Below, one piece after another: positions 28,259-37,870 of a stretch of 64,000 nt of DNA; within the stretch, counting starts at the first letter, position 1, and the number at the start of each line of letters is the position of its first letter. This DNA comes from Bradyrhizobium sp. CCGUVB1N3 (GTDB taxonomy: Bacteria > Pseudomonadota > Alphaproteobacteria > Rhizobiales > Xanthobacteraceae): assembly GCF_024199925.1 (NCBI RefSeq), contig NZ_JANADR010000001.1, forward strand, positions 7,257,501-7,321,500. The letters run 5' to 3'. Made by a program: the position numbers and the translations under genes. Below the pieces are notes generated by a model that did no database searches, was not told the DNA's origin, and saw only the letters and a list, made by a program, of their open reading frames with translations.

Positions 28259-28500
28259 CTAGCCTGTCTCTGTCCAACCTGCAGCTTTTTCGTCATCGTC
28301 ATGCTCTTCATCTGCCGGCAAGGGATCCGGCAACTCTCCCGCCAACATCTTGTCCTTGCTGAGCAGGCCGGCGTCCTCCAGCGTGTCCATGTCCGGCAGA
28401 TCGCGCAGCGTCGCCAGGCCGAAATGCACCAAAAACCCCTTGGTGGTGACGTAGGTGTAGGGCGCGCCGGGTTGCGGGCTGCCACTTGCGATGAAGCCTA
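28259..28500 (-). pseudogene. scpB: ScpB chromosome-segregation protein, C-terminal fragment
   Basis: The minus strand reads GRASGSP-like sequence (IASGSPQPGAPYTYVTTKGF), then LVHFGLATLRDLPDMDTLED AGLL, followed by an acidic tail ADEEHDDDEKAA before the stop at 28259-28261. This is the end of ScpB winged-helix proteins of the SMC-kleisin complex (the GxPxxYxTTxxFLxxFGLxxLxDLP block). About two thirds of the gene is missing upstream of 28500, so the functional copy must be elsewhere. Confidence 0.8.
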
Positions 28501-28541
28501 GGCAGTCATGCGCCTTGACAGGCGAATTGAGGTCGACAAAT

Positions 28542-28559
28542 GTAATGTTATAACATTAC
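28542..28559. promoter_or_regulatory. Zur-type operator, perfect 18-bp palindrome
   Basis: GTAATGTTATAACATTAC is a perfect inverted repeat 70 bp before the zinc-GTPase start. It fits the alphaproteobacterial Zur box (TGTTATAAtATAACA-like core). Zur represses genes of this GTPase family when zinc is sufficient, so control by Zur is the natural inference. Confidence 0.85.
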
Positions 28560-28628
28560 GTTTGTGGGCTCCCCGTATGCTACTCCACCGCTCTCACCCT
28601 ATCTCCTTGAAAAGGCTCTTCGATCTCC

Positions 28629-29834
28629 ATGCAAAAACTCCCCGTCACCGTCTTGTCCGGTTTCCTCGGGGCTGGAAAGACCACTTTGCTGAACCACGTC
28701 CTGAACAACCGGCACGGCCTGAAGGTGGCAGTGATCGTCAACGACATGAGCGAGGTGAACATCGACGCGGATCTGGTTCGCGATGGCGGTGCGAACCTGT
28801 CCCGGACCGATGAGAAGCTCGTCGAGATGACCAACGGCTGCATCTGCTGCACGCTGAGGGACGACCTTCTGAAGGAGGTGCGCGCCCTCGCCGAGAGCGG
28901 CCGCTTCGATTATCTCCTGATCGAAGCCACCGGCATCTCCGAGCCGCTGCCGGTGGCGGCAACCTTCGACTTCCGCTCCGAAGACGGCGAAAGCCTCTCC
29001 GACGTGGCACACCTCGACACCATGGTCACCGTGGTCGACGCCGTGAACCTGCTCAAGGACTATTCGTCGACCGACTTTCTGCAGGATCGCGGCGAAGCAC
29101 TGGAAGGCGACAGACGAACGCTGGTCGACCTGCTTGTGGAGCAGATCGAGTTTGCTGATGTGGTGGTGCTCAACAAGGTCGACGAAGCCACGGAAGCTCA
29201 GCGCGAAGCGGCGCGCAAGATTATCCGCTCGCTCAATCCGGAGGCCGATATCATCGAGGCAAACCACAGCCGTGTGCCCTTCGATCGCGTACTCGACACC
29301 GGCCGCTTCGACTTTGAGAAGGCCCAGCAGCACCCGCTCTGGTACAAGGAGCTCTATGGCTTCGCCGAGCACGTGCCCGAGAGCGAAGAATACGGCGTGA
29401 CGAACTTCGTCTACCGCGGCCGCAGGCCGTTCGATCCCGCCAAGTTCGACCAGTTCATCAAGCAGCCTTGGCCGGGTGTCGTCCGGGCGAAAGGTCATTT
29501 CTGGCTGGCGACCCGGCCGCAATGGCTCGGCGAGATCAGCCAGGCGGGTTCGATCATGCGAACCGGAGCATTGGGATTCTGGTGGGCGGCCGTTCCTGCC
29601 GAACGCTGGCCCGACGATCCCTTCTGGCGCAAAAATCTGCGGAAGCACTGGAACGAGATCTATGGCGACCGCCGCCAGGAAATCGTATTCATCGGCGTCG
29701 GCATGGACGAAGGGGCGATCCGCGCGCGGCTCGATGCCTGCCTCGTGCCGGGCAGGCCTGCAATGGATGTTGCCGAATGGGCAAAGCTGCCAGATCCATT
29801 TCCAGCCTGGCGACGCGCCGATCAGGCCGCCTGA
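28629..29834 (+). CDS. zigA: COG0523/CobW-family GTPase, ZigA-type zinc metallochaperone
   Basis: 401 residues. Walker [12 protein letters not shown] (residues 11-21), then [13 protein letters not shown], the metal-binding GCICC (residues 70-74), [10 protein letters not shown] (Walker B region) and NKVDE (guanine specificity). The C-terminal CobW_C domain has [17 protein letters not shown] and FIGVGMDE. Proteins of this subgroup hydrolyse GTP to deliver zinc to client enzymes when the metal is scarce. A Zur-type operator lies upstream at 28542, and the assignment to the zinc subgroup rests on this. The next gene starts 23 bases on and may be cotranscribed. No lesion seen. Confidence 0.9.
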   Translation: MQKLPVTVLSGFLGAGKTTLLNHVLNNRHGLKVAVIVNDMSEVNIDADLVRDGGANLSRTDEKLVEMTNGCICCTLRDDLLKEVRALAESGRFDYLLIEATGISEPLPVAATFDFRSEDGESLSDVAHLDTMVTVVDAVNLLKDYSSTDFLQDRGEALEGDRRTLVDLLVEQIEFADVVVLNKVDEATEAQREAARKIIRSLNPEADIIEANHSRVPFDRVLDTGRFDFEKAQQHPLWYKELYGFAEHVPESEEYGVTNFVYRGRRPFDPAKFDQFIKQPWPGVVRAKGHFWLATRPQWLGEISQAGSIMRTGALGFWWAAVPAERWPDDPFWRKNLRKHWNEIYGDRRQEIVFIGVGMDEGAIRARLDACLVPGRPAMDVAEWAKLPDPFPAWRRADQAA

Positions 29835-29857
29835 ACGGCAGCCGTGGCGGCGATCCG

Positions 29858-30835
29858 TTGCGGGCTAGACTGGCCGTGCTCGGGCGGTTCGCGCTCGGCG
29901 TGACGATCGCCGCTTGGCTTGCGGCTGGAGCCTTGGCGGTGGAACAGCCGTCGGAAACTCCGGCCTGGTTGAAGAACCGTGTCGGAGACGGCGAGGGACA
30001 GATCGCCCCAGTGGTCCTGCAGAGAGCGCGCGCTCTCTACCTGCGAAAGGTCGCGGCAGCCGTCGTCAAGAACCCCTGCTATTTCGCCATGGACGCGACG
30101 CGGCCGAGCGATGGCGGATTGGGAAAGCGCTTCTACGAGATCTGCGAAGCCGACCGGTCATTTCGCGCGATGTCCGCGGGGCACGGCAGCGGCCGCAATA
30201 TCAAGGGCGCGGTGAATTTCGCGAACGGAAAGGAGTGCGCGAAAAATTTCGGCAATGCACTGGACTCGAATCTGACGACCGGCGGCGCCTATGTGACGGC
30301 CGAGACGAAAACCTCCTTCAAGGGTTACTTTCGCAACGCCGCGAAACGGGAGGCCGTCCTGATGCGCTCGTTCGTTCAGTTCGATGGCGAGGGAGAGACC
30401 GCCAATGCCAGGGAGCGTGCGATCGGCGGACATCCAGCCATCGTCCTGAAGGGCATCCATTATCGAAGCATGCCGCGCAGTCCATATGCCAATGTGAATG
30501 GCTGCGTTCCGGTCGGAACCCTCGTGGACTATGCGAGCGGACGCAGCAATGGATGCACGAGCTGGTCGCGATCCGACGCAGAACAGATCATTCCGCTGCT
30601 CGATGAACCGACGACAGTCTACATCTACCCGGAATCGCAGGACATCAAGGCGGTTGCGCAAGCCGTTTCGGCGCGCCGATCGTTTTCGTCCAATGGCCCT
30701 TATTGGAACGCCCTTTGCCTGAAGCAGATCGGCGCTCCGAAATTCTGGTCGAATGAGATACTCGAACCGATCCTCGCTCGTTACGGCCGGGATCCTGAGC
30801 GGCCCGCGAGCCCCGTGCCGACTTGCAGGCCGTAA
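29858..30835 (+). CDS. Murein L,D-transpeptidase catalytic-domain (YkuD_2) protein, exported
   Basis: About 325 residues from the TTG at 29858 (a GTG at 29876 is the alternative; the frame is open far upstream but overlaps the GTPase gene). A hydrophobic signal segment, LGRFALGVTIAAWLAAGALA, comes first. The body has YFAMDATRPSDGGLGKRFYE, MSAGHGSGRN and ERAIGGHPAIV, then DYASGRSNGCTSWSRSDAEQ, with the nucleophile Cys in SNGCTSW and a conserved His in GHGSG. This is the YkuD_2 (pfam13645) layout of cell-wall L,D-transpeptidase-like proteins acting in the periplasm. It may share the Zur-controlled transcript. Confidence 0.8.
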   Translation: MRARLAVLGRFALGVTIAAWLAAGALAVEQPSETPAWLKNRVGDGEGQIAPVVLQRARALYLRKVAAAVVKNPCYFAMDATRPSDGGLGKRFYEICEADRSFRAMSAGHGSGRNIKGAVNFANGKECAKNFGNALDSNLTTGGAYVTAETKTSFKGYFRNAAKREAVLMRSFVQFDGEGETANARERAIGGHPAIVLKGIHYRSMPRSPYANVNGCVPVGTLVDYASGRSNGCTSWSRSDAEQIIPLLDEPTTVYIYPESQDIKAVAQAVSARRSFSSNGPYWNALCLKQIGAPKFWSNEILEPILARYGRDPERPASPVPTCRP

Positions 30836-30864
30836 CCTCTTCTCTGCTTCCTTCGTCTCGGGCA

Positions 30865-31300
30865 TCACCGCGAGAACATCCAGAGTTGCTCCGTTGCCAT
30901 GTAGCCGGCTAGCAGCAGGGGACCGAAGGCAACAGTCGCCACCGACGCCGCGACCTCGAGCGCCCGGATCGCGAGCATGCCAAAGCCGGCCTGAGCCTTG
31001 GCAACACGGCCGGCGATGTCGCGCGCGCTGACCGCAAGCGTTGCGATCGCCGCGACGGTCACCGCCGTGCCGAGACCCATCAGCAGTGTGGCGCCGACGC
31101 CGGTCCAGAAGAGGTCTTGTCCAAAGAGCAGGATGATCGCGCCCGAGCACAGCCCGACCGCGACGACTGCGGAGAGACCGCGCTGCCAGCCGCCCGTGCC
31201 GGCAAGTTCGGCCGGTTCAGGCCCGTGCGCGTGTCCCCGGGCAGATTGCTCCCGAGTGCGATCGGTTGCCTCATTTATTTTGCTCCCGGCCTCCTCCGCT
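30865..31300 (-). pseudogene. Nickel/cobalt exporter (NicO family), C-terminal remnant
   Basis: The minus strand has a His-containing linker (GHAHGPEP), then GGWQRGLSAVVAVGLCSGAI and ILLFGQDLFWTGVGATLLMG, LGTAVTVAAIATLAVSAR and LLLAGYMATEQL. NicO/RcnA-like exporters show GLRPCSGAIxxLVFAxA..., so here an RP pair and a few residues are deleted as well. The N-terminal half is replaced by an IS element from 31313. Metal efflux beside a Zur-linked gene suggests this was once a larger metal-homeostasis locus. Confidence 0.75.
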
Positions 31301-31312
31301 GGCGTCTGCCAA

Positions 31313-32240
31313 TCATTGGGTCGTGTTGACCTCATGCCCCAGCGTTTCCTCCGCAGGAACGAACAAATAACGCGTTCGCTTGCTCGCTGCGCCAGGATTT
31401 GAGCCGACGTTGAAGCGTTCGAAGAAGCTTGTTCGGATAGGCTCCGGGATATTCCACCTGCAACCGGGAGAGCAGTTCGCTACCAGTCCGCCAGGGCTCG
31501 GCTTCAAACCATTTTCGCAAATCTAGCGTTGCCCGGATGAGGGGGGCGGGACGACGCCCGCCTCTTTTCGGTTTCACGATTGGCCGATCCGTCGGTCGCA
31601 TAGCTCCGCCCTTCCAGGCGGTTCGTAGGCTTGCCAGGAAGAAATCGATCGATTGCGATGCCGCAGCAGGATGGGCGATTGGCTGGGTATCCGCGAGCGT
31701 CGCGAGGCGTTCCTGCGCGCCGCGGATGTCGCGCAACAACGCGACCGGGTCGAGAGCGGCGGGCGTCGGCGGCCAAGCGCTGGTGTGGCGTTGCCGGCGC
31801 GCTGTATGTCTTGCGCACACGAGCACCGTCGCGCTGCTTGGCCATCAATTTGAACGAGGGTTGGAAGAAGTTCACGAACAGTCGCGCCGATCGATAGAGT
31901 TCAGCCAGCAGCTTGGCCGCTTCCAGGCCCTCGAACCGACGATAGCCGACCATCCTGCGCACGACGGCGCCGTTCTTCTGCTCGACGAACGCCTGGTCGT
32001 TCTTCCGGTAGGGCCGGCAACGCGTGAAGACGATGTTGGCCGCATCGCAGTAGGCTTTCAGCGTCTCGTTCATGAACACGGTGTCATTGTCCGTTCGAGG
32101 CCGACCAGCGCAAAGGGCAATTGTTTGCGCAATTCCGTCAACACCGTGCTCAACAGCGTTTGTTCGCGCACGATTAGAGGAGCGCACTCAGTCCAGCCGG
32201 TAGCAATGTCGGTGAGCACGAGGGTCTGGATGAAGCTGCC
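31313..32240 (-). pseudogene. Integrase-core transposase (IS481/ISNCY-like), truncated and frameshifted
   Basis: It starts at the ISL3 boundary with PRGSFIQTLVLTDIATGWTE (a DDE Asp), then CDAANIVFTRCRPYRKNDQA, FVEQKNGAVVRRMVGYRRFE, a DDE-type rve core with catalytic Glu in VEQKNG. A long C-terminal region ends RTLQRRLKSWRSEQANALFV. The first catalytic segment upstream was removed by the ISL3 insertion, and frameshifts lie near 31330, 31740 and 32090. I am sure of the integrase fold, less so of the named family. Confidence 0.75.
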
Positions 32241-34010
32241 GCGCGGCAATTAGGGGTTCTTCCGCATATTTGGTGCAGGTTGCGGGATTCACGGAAGGCT
32301 CGAATAAGGCCATAAGGTCGGAAGCGCAGTCGACGTCCGTGATTCGCCTTGCTCCATGCATTCCGCTCGCTGGTTTCTCCCGAGCTTTCGATTGTCCAGA
32401 TTCTTCCCCAGGCCGATAAGGTGGTGCTCGTGGCTCGGTCGAAGTCAGCGGTCTCGTTCTGTCCCGGTTGCGGCCGCCAGACGCGCCGCGTCCACAGCCA
32501 TTACGTGCGACGCTTATCCGATCTGCCGTGGCAGGGTCGGGTTGTCGAGATCCGGCTTCACGCGTGACGGTTTCGATGCGCGAATTCGCAATGCTCGCGT
32601 CGCATATTTACTGAGCGGTTGCCAGAAACGGTGCGGCCGAAAGCGAGACGCACGTCCCGGCTCAGCGAAAGCCAACTGGCGATCGGCTTCGCGGTCGGCG
32701 GGGAGCCGGGTGCGCGTCTGTCGCGCAGGCTGGCCATGCCGGCCAGCGGCGACACGCTGCTGCGAATGATCCGCGCAGCCGAGTTCAGTTCGCCAGGAGC
32801 GCCGCGTGTAATCGGCATCGACGACTGGGCGTGGCGCAAGGGGCTGCGCTACGGGACCATCATCTGCGATCTGGAACGCAATCGCGTCATTGATCTTTTG
32901 CCGGACCGAAATGCCGATACGGTCGCGTCTTGGCTGGGAGGCCATCCAGGCATCGAGGTGATCGCGCGCGATCGTGCCGGCATCTATTCTGAAGGTGCCC
33001 GTCGCGGCGCTCCCGATGCAACGCAGGTCGCCGACCGTTTTCACCTTCTCCAAAATTTGGGTGAAGCGCTGCATCTGGCTGTTGGCCGTCATCGCAAGGC
33101 GATCGGTGCTGCTGGAAAAGCCATGATTGCCGAGATGGTCGAAAACGACAAAGCCAAGCCGGAACCAGAGCCTGCAACGAAACTTGATGCCCTGTGCCGC
33201 TCGCGGCGCAGCCACCGCAGTTCACTCTATGTCGAGATCCTCGATTTGCGCGCCGCCGGCCTGTCGCCGCGCGGGATCGCGCCGCGGATCGGCATGAGCG
33301 TGAGGACGGTCGAACGGTGGCTTGCTGGGGGCGGTGAGCCTGAGCACCGGCGGCCACCCGCGGACTCTGTCCTCATTGATCCTTTTCGAGATTATCTGGA
33401 AAAGCGCTGGGAGGAAGGTGAACGGCGCGGTTTGCAATTGTGGATCGAAATCAAGCTCCGCAGCTTTGAAGGCAGCAAAGCGACCGTCTACCGGTGGACT
33501 GCTGCCCGGCAGCAGGGTTCATCGACGGCTGCGCCAAATGTGCGCTGGCGACTGCCTCGCGCCGCAACTGTGCATGGCTCCTGAGCAAAGAGCCTACATC
33601 GCTCGATGAGCAGACCGAGCGGTTCCTTCATCACCTCTATGAGAATGCGCCGGAGCTTTCGAGTGCCGGTGAGCTCGCTCGACGGCTCGCGGCATTGATA
33701 CGGGGTGACGATGACGCGGGTCTCGATCAATGGATCGAGGATGCTTCGACCAGCGAACTGGCCTCGCTCGCACAAGGCATCGGCCGCGACATTGCAGCTG
33801 TCCGCGCAGCCATCACCCAACCCTGGAGCACCAGCCCCGTCGAGGGACAGATCAATCGTCTCAAGACGATCAAGCGCCAAATGTATGGGCGTTCAGGATA
33901 TGCACTGCTCAGAAACAGGCTGCTTGCAGCCGCCTGACGATGCATAATGCGCACGATGAAAAGCAAAGGGACCTGCACCAAATATGCGGAAGAACCCCTG
34001 ATTGCCGCGC
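32241..34010. mobile_element. ISL3-family element with long, nearly perfect inverted repeats
   Basis: The end GGGGTTCTTCCGCATATTTG plus GTGCAGGT (32253-32280) is repeated exactly, inverted, at 33971-33998. The symmetry extends outwards a further 12 bases (GCGCGGCAATtA against GCGCGGCAATcA), giving about 40 bp with one mismatch. I could not see an 8-bp direct target duplication, which ISL3 elements normally make. It is inserted in the IS481/ISNCY-like gene. Confidence 0.85.
32349..33937 (+). pseudogene. ISL3-family transposase with at least three frame changes
   Basis: The N-terminal zinc finger reads SFCPGCGRQTRRVHSHYVRR and LSDLPWQGRVVEI, then a stop at 32567. From 32619 another frame gives RVIGIDDWAWRKGLRYGTII (catalytic Asp), IEVIARDRAGIYSEGARRGA (second Asp), QVADRFHLLQNLGEAL, and a helix-turn-helix insert (GIAPRIGMSVRTVERWLAGG). 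After 33584 the end is in a third frame: LDQWIEDASTSELASLAQGI and SPVEGQINRLKTIKRQMYGR (catalytic Glu region). All family blocks are still readable and the element ends are intact, so decay is recent. Confidence 0.9.
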
Positions 34011-34088
34011 TCTTCCGACCCAGATCGCCGCGCTATAGGTTGCGCCGGATGAGCCGGTGCCGAGCCTCAAGCATGGGGAGCGGGCCTG

Positions 34089-35065
34089 ATGAACAATAGC
34101 ATTTTCGTAGGGCTGGATGTGCACAAGGCGACAATTTCGGTCGCAGTGGCGGAAGGGATACGCGGCGGTGAATTTCGTAACTTGGGGATCATCCCTAATC
34201 GCGCCGATCAAATCGACGAGCTGGCGAAGAAGCTTGGCAAGGGTGAGTGGCAGGTCAGTTTTTGTTACGAAGCCGGACCCTGCGGATATGGCGCCTGCAT
34301 CGACAACTGACGGGACTGGGGCACAACTGCATTGTGGTGGCCCCTTCGCTGATCCCGATGAAGGCCGGGGATCGGGTAAAAACCGACCGGCGCGATGCGG
34401 CGATGTTGGCCAAGCTGCACCGGAGCGGCGAGCTGACAGCGGTGTGGGTTCCGGATGCGGCGCATGAGGCCATGCGCGACTTGGTGCGAGCCCGCGCCAC
34501 GGCGATGCGTGTGCTCGGCAAGGCGCGGCAACATCTTCAAGGCTCCTGCTGCGACATGGGCGCATCTATGCCGGGAAGAAGGGGTGAACTCTGGCTTATC
34601 GTCGCTGGCTCACCACGGTGCGCTTCGATCGCCCGGCGAGCCAAATCGTTCTGCAGGACTACATTCATGCCGTGACCGACGCTGAAGCCCGTGTGGACTG
34701 CTTGACCAAGCGGATCGCGGAGCTGGCGCCACAATGGTCGAGCATTCGATTCGAGCGGCGCAATCATCCGACGCGGCGGCATCACCAAGGCCGGCAACGC
34801 TCTGGCCAGGCGGGCTCTGATCGAGGGGGCCTGGACCTATCGCATGCAAGCCCGCGTCAGTCGCAAGCTCCATGACCGTAACGAGCGCCTGCCGCAAGCT
34901 ATCCGCGATATCGCCTGGAAGGCCCAGGTCAGGCTGTGCGCCCGCTATCGCCGCTTGTCGGCGGCCGGCAAACCCAAGGTGATCGTCACCACCGCCATTG
35001 CACGCGAGATGGTCGGCTTCCTGTGGGCGATCACTCGTCAAGTCCAACTCGGGCCGGCCGCCTGA
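34089..35065 (+). pseudogene. IS110-family transposase, several frameshifts
   Basis: Starts MNNSIFVGLDVHKATISVAV (RuvC-like first Asp), stops at 34310, and continues in a second frame with [25 protein letters not shown] and [20 protein letters not shown]. After further breaks the C-terminal part reads GITKAGNALARRALIEGAWT YRMQ and KPKVIVTTAIAREMVGFLWA. Length and order match IS110 proteins of the IS116/IS110/IS902 type. It follows directly after the ISL3 element. Confidence 0.85.
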
Positions 35066-35227
35066 AAGAACGCTGCTCGACCATATCTGGTGCCCAGGGC
35101 AGGAGGCAGGGCGCGGTGGGGAATCCTCGCGGCTGTTATGAGCCGGCACTGCCGACGCTCGCTCCTAGACCGAGGCAGCCCCAAGACGAAACCACGGTCA
35201 TGCGGTAGCCAACCCGCGCATGAGAGC

Positions 35228-35298
35228 TTGATCAACCGTCGTCTTTGGCCCTGCCTCCTACCGTACCGTGGGCACCTTCGAAGTCCAGCGTCCGGGCG
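35228..35298. repeat. Dispersed repeat, copy 1 (second at 39289-39350)
   Basis: CTTGATCAACCGTCGTCTTT followed by GGGCACCTTCGAAGTCCAGC and GTCCGGGCG recurs at 39289-39350 with a few differences and a short deletion. It is probably the end of an IS110-type element, since it lies after the IS110 relic here, but that is an inference. Confidence 0.6.
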
Positions 35299-35340
35299 CT
35301 CAGCCGGAAGCGGCTCCGCTTGATCGAGTCCCTTGACAGC

Positions 35341-35772
35341 AATCAAGCTAGAACAGCCGGTCGCGATTCTTGGAGAAGGTCGAATGATCCCACACCGGAT
35401 CGTCCACGCCCAGGCCGACAAACCAGCGGAATAGCAGGTCGAACTCCAGCCGCTCCATCAATTGTCGTTCCGAGCGGATGCCGTAGAAGGCCTGCAACAA
35501 CATCGCCCGAAGCAGCCTCTCCGGTGCAATCGAGGGCCGACCAAAGTCCGTGTAAAGCCTCGCAAATGCTGTCGATAGATCGCTCAGCGCAGCGTTTACG
35601 ATTTCCCGGATCTTCCGTAGCGGGTGATCTGGGCGAACTCGCGCTTCAATATCCACGTAGCTGAACAACGATCCAGACCGCTCGTCCGATCCCCGCATCC
35701 TGGTCTCCCGATTCAACCATCGAGAGAATCACGTCCAATGGCATCTCGCCAGAGACTTCTTCAGCCTGCTAA
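35341..35772 (-). pseudogene. IS5-type element, left-end fragment (copy A of two)
   Basis: The minus strand carries the IS left end (TTAGCAGGCTGAAGAAGTCT; one AAC lost relative to copy B), then the start of the transposase: MNRETRMRGSDERSGSLFSY, HPLRKIREIVNAAL, PSIAPERLLRAMLLQAFYGI, RSERQLMERLEFDLLFRWFV, HSTFSKNRDRL. The reading frame ends at 35348. The DDE core is missing. A nearly identical fragment with the same truncation point is at 52308-52745. Confidence 0.85.
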
Positions 35773-36073
35773 ATCGTCAGAAACGGCCGGATTGACGAGC
35801 GCTCTGCTTGCCCGAGCGCTCGCTTTCGCTGGTCGGGAACCACCTGACATCTAATTATGGCCGGAGAACACGACATTGGTCAACTACAAGAATTTGCAGT
35901 TGGCGGAGATCAATCTAATCCGAGAGAATAAGCAGAGCCTCTAATAAGCTGCTCTTGCAGAGCCGGTGGGTGGCAGAAGACTTGCTTAAGGCACTTAAGG
36001 CAGTCGGATCCGCTATAGTGAGGCAAAATGAACTTGAATGCAGACGAGTTAATCTGCCGAGCCGTTGGCGCTG
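35773..36073. other. No gene seen
   Basis: About 300 bases between the IS5 fragment and the IS66 remnant. More A/T-rich than its surroundings; no supportable frame. Confidence 0.45.
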
Positions 36074-36248
36074 TCGGGTCCGCGCAGTCCTTATCCATGC
36101 GCTTGCTGCGGAACACGAAGACGTCACCGCAATACGGGTTCGCACGCAGCGCTTCGCTCACCAGCGCCGACAGCGTGTGCACCGACTTGCGGAAATCGAT
36201 CGGCTGTGTCGCTAACACCACCTTGAGGTCGGACCGTAACGCAATCAC
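36074..36248 (-). pseudogene. tnpB: IS66 TnpB, N-terminal fragment
   Basis: Starts with GTG at 36248, overlapping the TGA of tnpA (GTGA), and reads VIALRSDLKVVLATQPIDFR, KSVHTLSALVSEALRANPYC, GDVFVFRSKRMDK, the standard start of TnpB. Homology ends at about 36074. The four-base overlap with tnpA shows the usual translational coupling in IS66 elements. Confidence 0.85.
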
Positions 36249-36487
36249 CGGCAACCCCGGAGCGCCGCCAGCACCGTCGACAGCGTCGCCAACTCCACGC
36301 CCGGCTCGACGCGGATGCGCGCTCCGCTCACCTCGATCTCGATCACCCCGCAGACCTTGGCCGAGGGCGCGGCGATCTCCCAAGCCTTCGTCTGTGCCGG
36401 CGAAGCATGCTCGGACTCGCCAGCTGTCTCGCCACCGCTTCCGGCGCCAATTTGAATCAGCACGAAGTTCGGCGCCTTGCCGGCCAC
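36245..36487 (-). pseudogene. tnpA: IS66 TnpA, C-terminal fragment
   Basis: The frame ends CGVIEIEVSGARIRVEPGVE, LATLSTVLAALRGCR before the TGA at 36245-36247. The IEIEVxGxRIRVxxGxDxxTLxxVLxAL block is the hallmark of IS66 TnpA. The helix-turn-helix half is missing; the join with foreign sequence is near 36515. Confidence 0.85.
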
Positions 36488-36533
36488 CGCCGCCGCAACT
36501 TGGCGTCGCCACGGTTAGTCAACGGAGACGATC

Positions 36534-37142
36534 ATGCTAGAGCAGAGCAGCGTGCATTTCTATCTGAATTGGGCCAAGGAGCGGATCGACGAGATGGATG
36601 CCGCACTAGGTTCGTTCGAGATCAAAGCCGGCAAGGCCAAGGCCAATTCCAAGATCAAGGCCGACCAGATTGTCGCTGATCTAAGGAGATGCCGCGACGA
36701 ATTCCAGGCGGAGATCACGGCGCAAACGCAAGCTGGCGAAGCGGCTTGGGCGCACACCAAGATGGATCTTGAAAAGCAATGGAACAGCTTCGAGACGCAG
36801 ATGAAGGCCTACTTCGAAAACGCCGGCAAGCAGATCGAACAGCAGCAGTCCACGTTCAAGGACATAGCCGGGGCGCAGGCAAGGGCCTGGCGCGAGGCCG
36901 CGGACAAGTTCCGTGAGCTGGCGGGCAAGATGGCAGTATCCCACACCGGCGAGTTCGAGGCCACACTCAAGCAGATGAAGGCCGATGCGACCACAGCGGA
37001 CGCGCGTCTAGAGACGCTGAAGCAGGCGGGCGGCGAGTCCTGGTCGGTGCTGAGCGCCGCCTTGGCGGAATCCCGCAAGGCGTTCGATCAGGCCAACCAG
37101 GCAGTCTGGCATGCGTTAAAGGGCTCTGGTGCGAAGAGCTGA
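36534..37142 (+). CDS. Alpha-helical, coiled-coil-rich protein, unknown function
   Basis: 202 residues from an ATG behind GGAGACGATC. The composition is rich in Ala, Lys, Glu and Gln with no Pro-rich breaks. Heptad-like stretches such as FEIKAGKAKANSKIKADQIV and MDLEKQWNSFETQMKAYFEN suggest one long helical bundle, similar in look to phasins or apolipoprotein-like proteins of rhizobia. There is no signal peptide or membrane segment. A structural or surface-binding role is guesswork. The gene is intact, although it sits between an IS66 relic and small unknown genes, and its codon use matches chromosomal genes. Confidence 0.7.
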   Translation: MLEQSSVHFYLNWAKERIDEMDAALGSFEIKAGKAKANSKIKADQIVADLRRCRDEFQAEITAQTQAGEAAWAHTKMDLEKQWNSFETQMKAYFENAGKQIEQQQSTFKDIAGAQARAWREAADKFRELAGKMAVSHTGEFEATLKQMKADATTADARLETLKQAGGESWSVLSAALAESRKAFDQANQAVWHALKGSGAKS

Positions 37143-37155
37143 AGGTTGCGTGTCT

Positions 37156-37506
37156 TTAGAGACTGGTCCGGCAAAATACCAGCCCGCCATCAATGAGTCG
37201 TCCAGCAGGACGATTCCGTTCGCGACGAGTCCGGCGTAGTGTAAGGCACGAGATCGGCGAAAGACGGGCCGGAATGACGGAAGGAGCGCAGCGCGACCAT
37301 TGAAGCGGGACCTTTAGTAGCGGCGCCAGGGCGTCGAGGTCCGCCCGGTAGTACGCGGAATAGGAGATGTGGCGGGCATAGACCCGCCGCATCATGGGGG
37401 CCGCCTTTGCTATCATCCGCAGGGCTGCCACGACAACGATCCAGAGCACAGCGCCAAGGACTGCCGCATACCAGGTGAGCACGACGAAGATCAGGATACC
37501 CACCAT
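37156..37506 (-). CDS. Small membrane protein, hypothetical
   Basis: 116 residues from the ATG at 37506. The N-terminus is strongly hydrophobic (GILIFVVLTWYAAVLGAVLW, IVVVAALRMIAKA), enough for one or two inner-membrane helices. An Arg/Tyr-rich stretch follows (RRVYARHISYSAYYRADLDA). The last 40 residues look less protein-like, so the true end may differ. Convergent with the coiled-coil gene. Family unknown. Confidence 0.4.
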   Translation of the reverse strand: MVGILIFVVLTWYAAVLGAVLWIVVVAALRMIAKAAPMMRRVYARHISYSAYYRADLDALAPLLKVPLQWSRCAPSVIPARLSPISCLTLRRTRRERNRPAGRLIDGGLVFCRTSL

Positions 37507-37669
37507 TCCTGGTAGGTGTCAGGACCGTCGGAATGTCGCATGCTGGAAGCTACAGCGTAGCGCTGTTGTATTACGGAGACGAGCCGATGCTCAGACTGCA
37601 CGCGAAGCTGATACACTGAGTTGTCACTGGATCAAAATAGGAGCAGGGTCCCTTCAACGGAGGCGGATC

Positions 37670-37870
37670 GTGACCTACACTATCACGTGTCATCGAACGG
37701 AGTACGTCCGAAAGTATTTCTCCGTTCAAAGGTCGAGCGCGAGAGAAGCCCTGTCTAAGGCAGAGTTTCTCGAAATGTCTGACATACAAATTGATTGCAT
37801 TGATACTCCTGCGGACCGACGTATTGACATGCGTATGCTCCGGACGTTGGCTGAAAGAGAGCGTGCCTAA
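37670..37870 (+). CDS. Small hypothetical protein, 66 residues
   Basis: Start GTG at 37670 chosen because GGAGG lies at 37659-37663, six bases before it; the frame is open further upstream without coding character. The product reads VTYTITCHRTEYVRKYFSVQ and RSSAREALSKAEFLEMSDIQ, with a basic centre and an acidic/Ile-rich patch. No family recognised. The size and good ribosome binding site support a real gene. Confidence 0.5.
   Translation: MTYTITCHRTEYVRKYFSVQRSSAREALSKAEFLEMSDIQIDCIDTPADRRIDMRMLRTLAERERA

Noticed and set aside
28599..29648. A 349-codon frame antisense to the zinc GTPase gene
   Set aside because: Shadow of a well-conserved gene with Walker A and GCICC motifs on the other strand.
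30158..31150. A 330-codon minus frame across the transpeptidase end and the exporter remnant
   Set aside because: It is out of frame with the NicO residues and antisense to conserved YkuD_2 sequence; no motif of its own.
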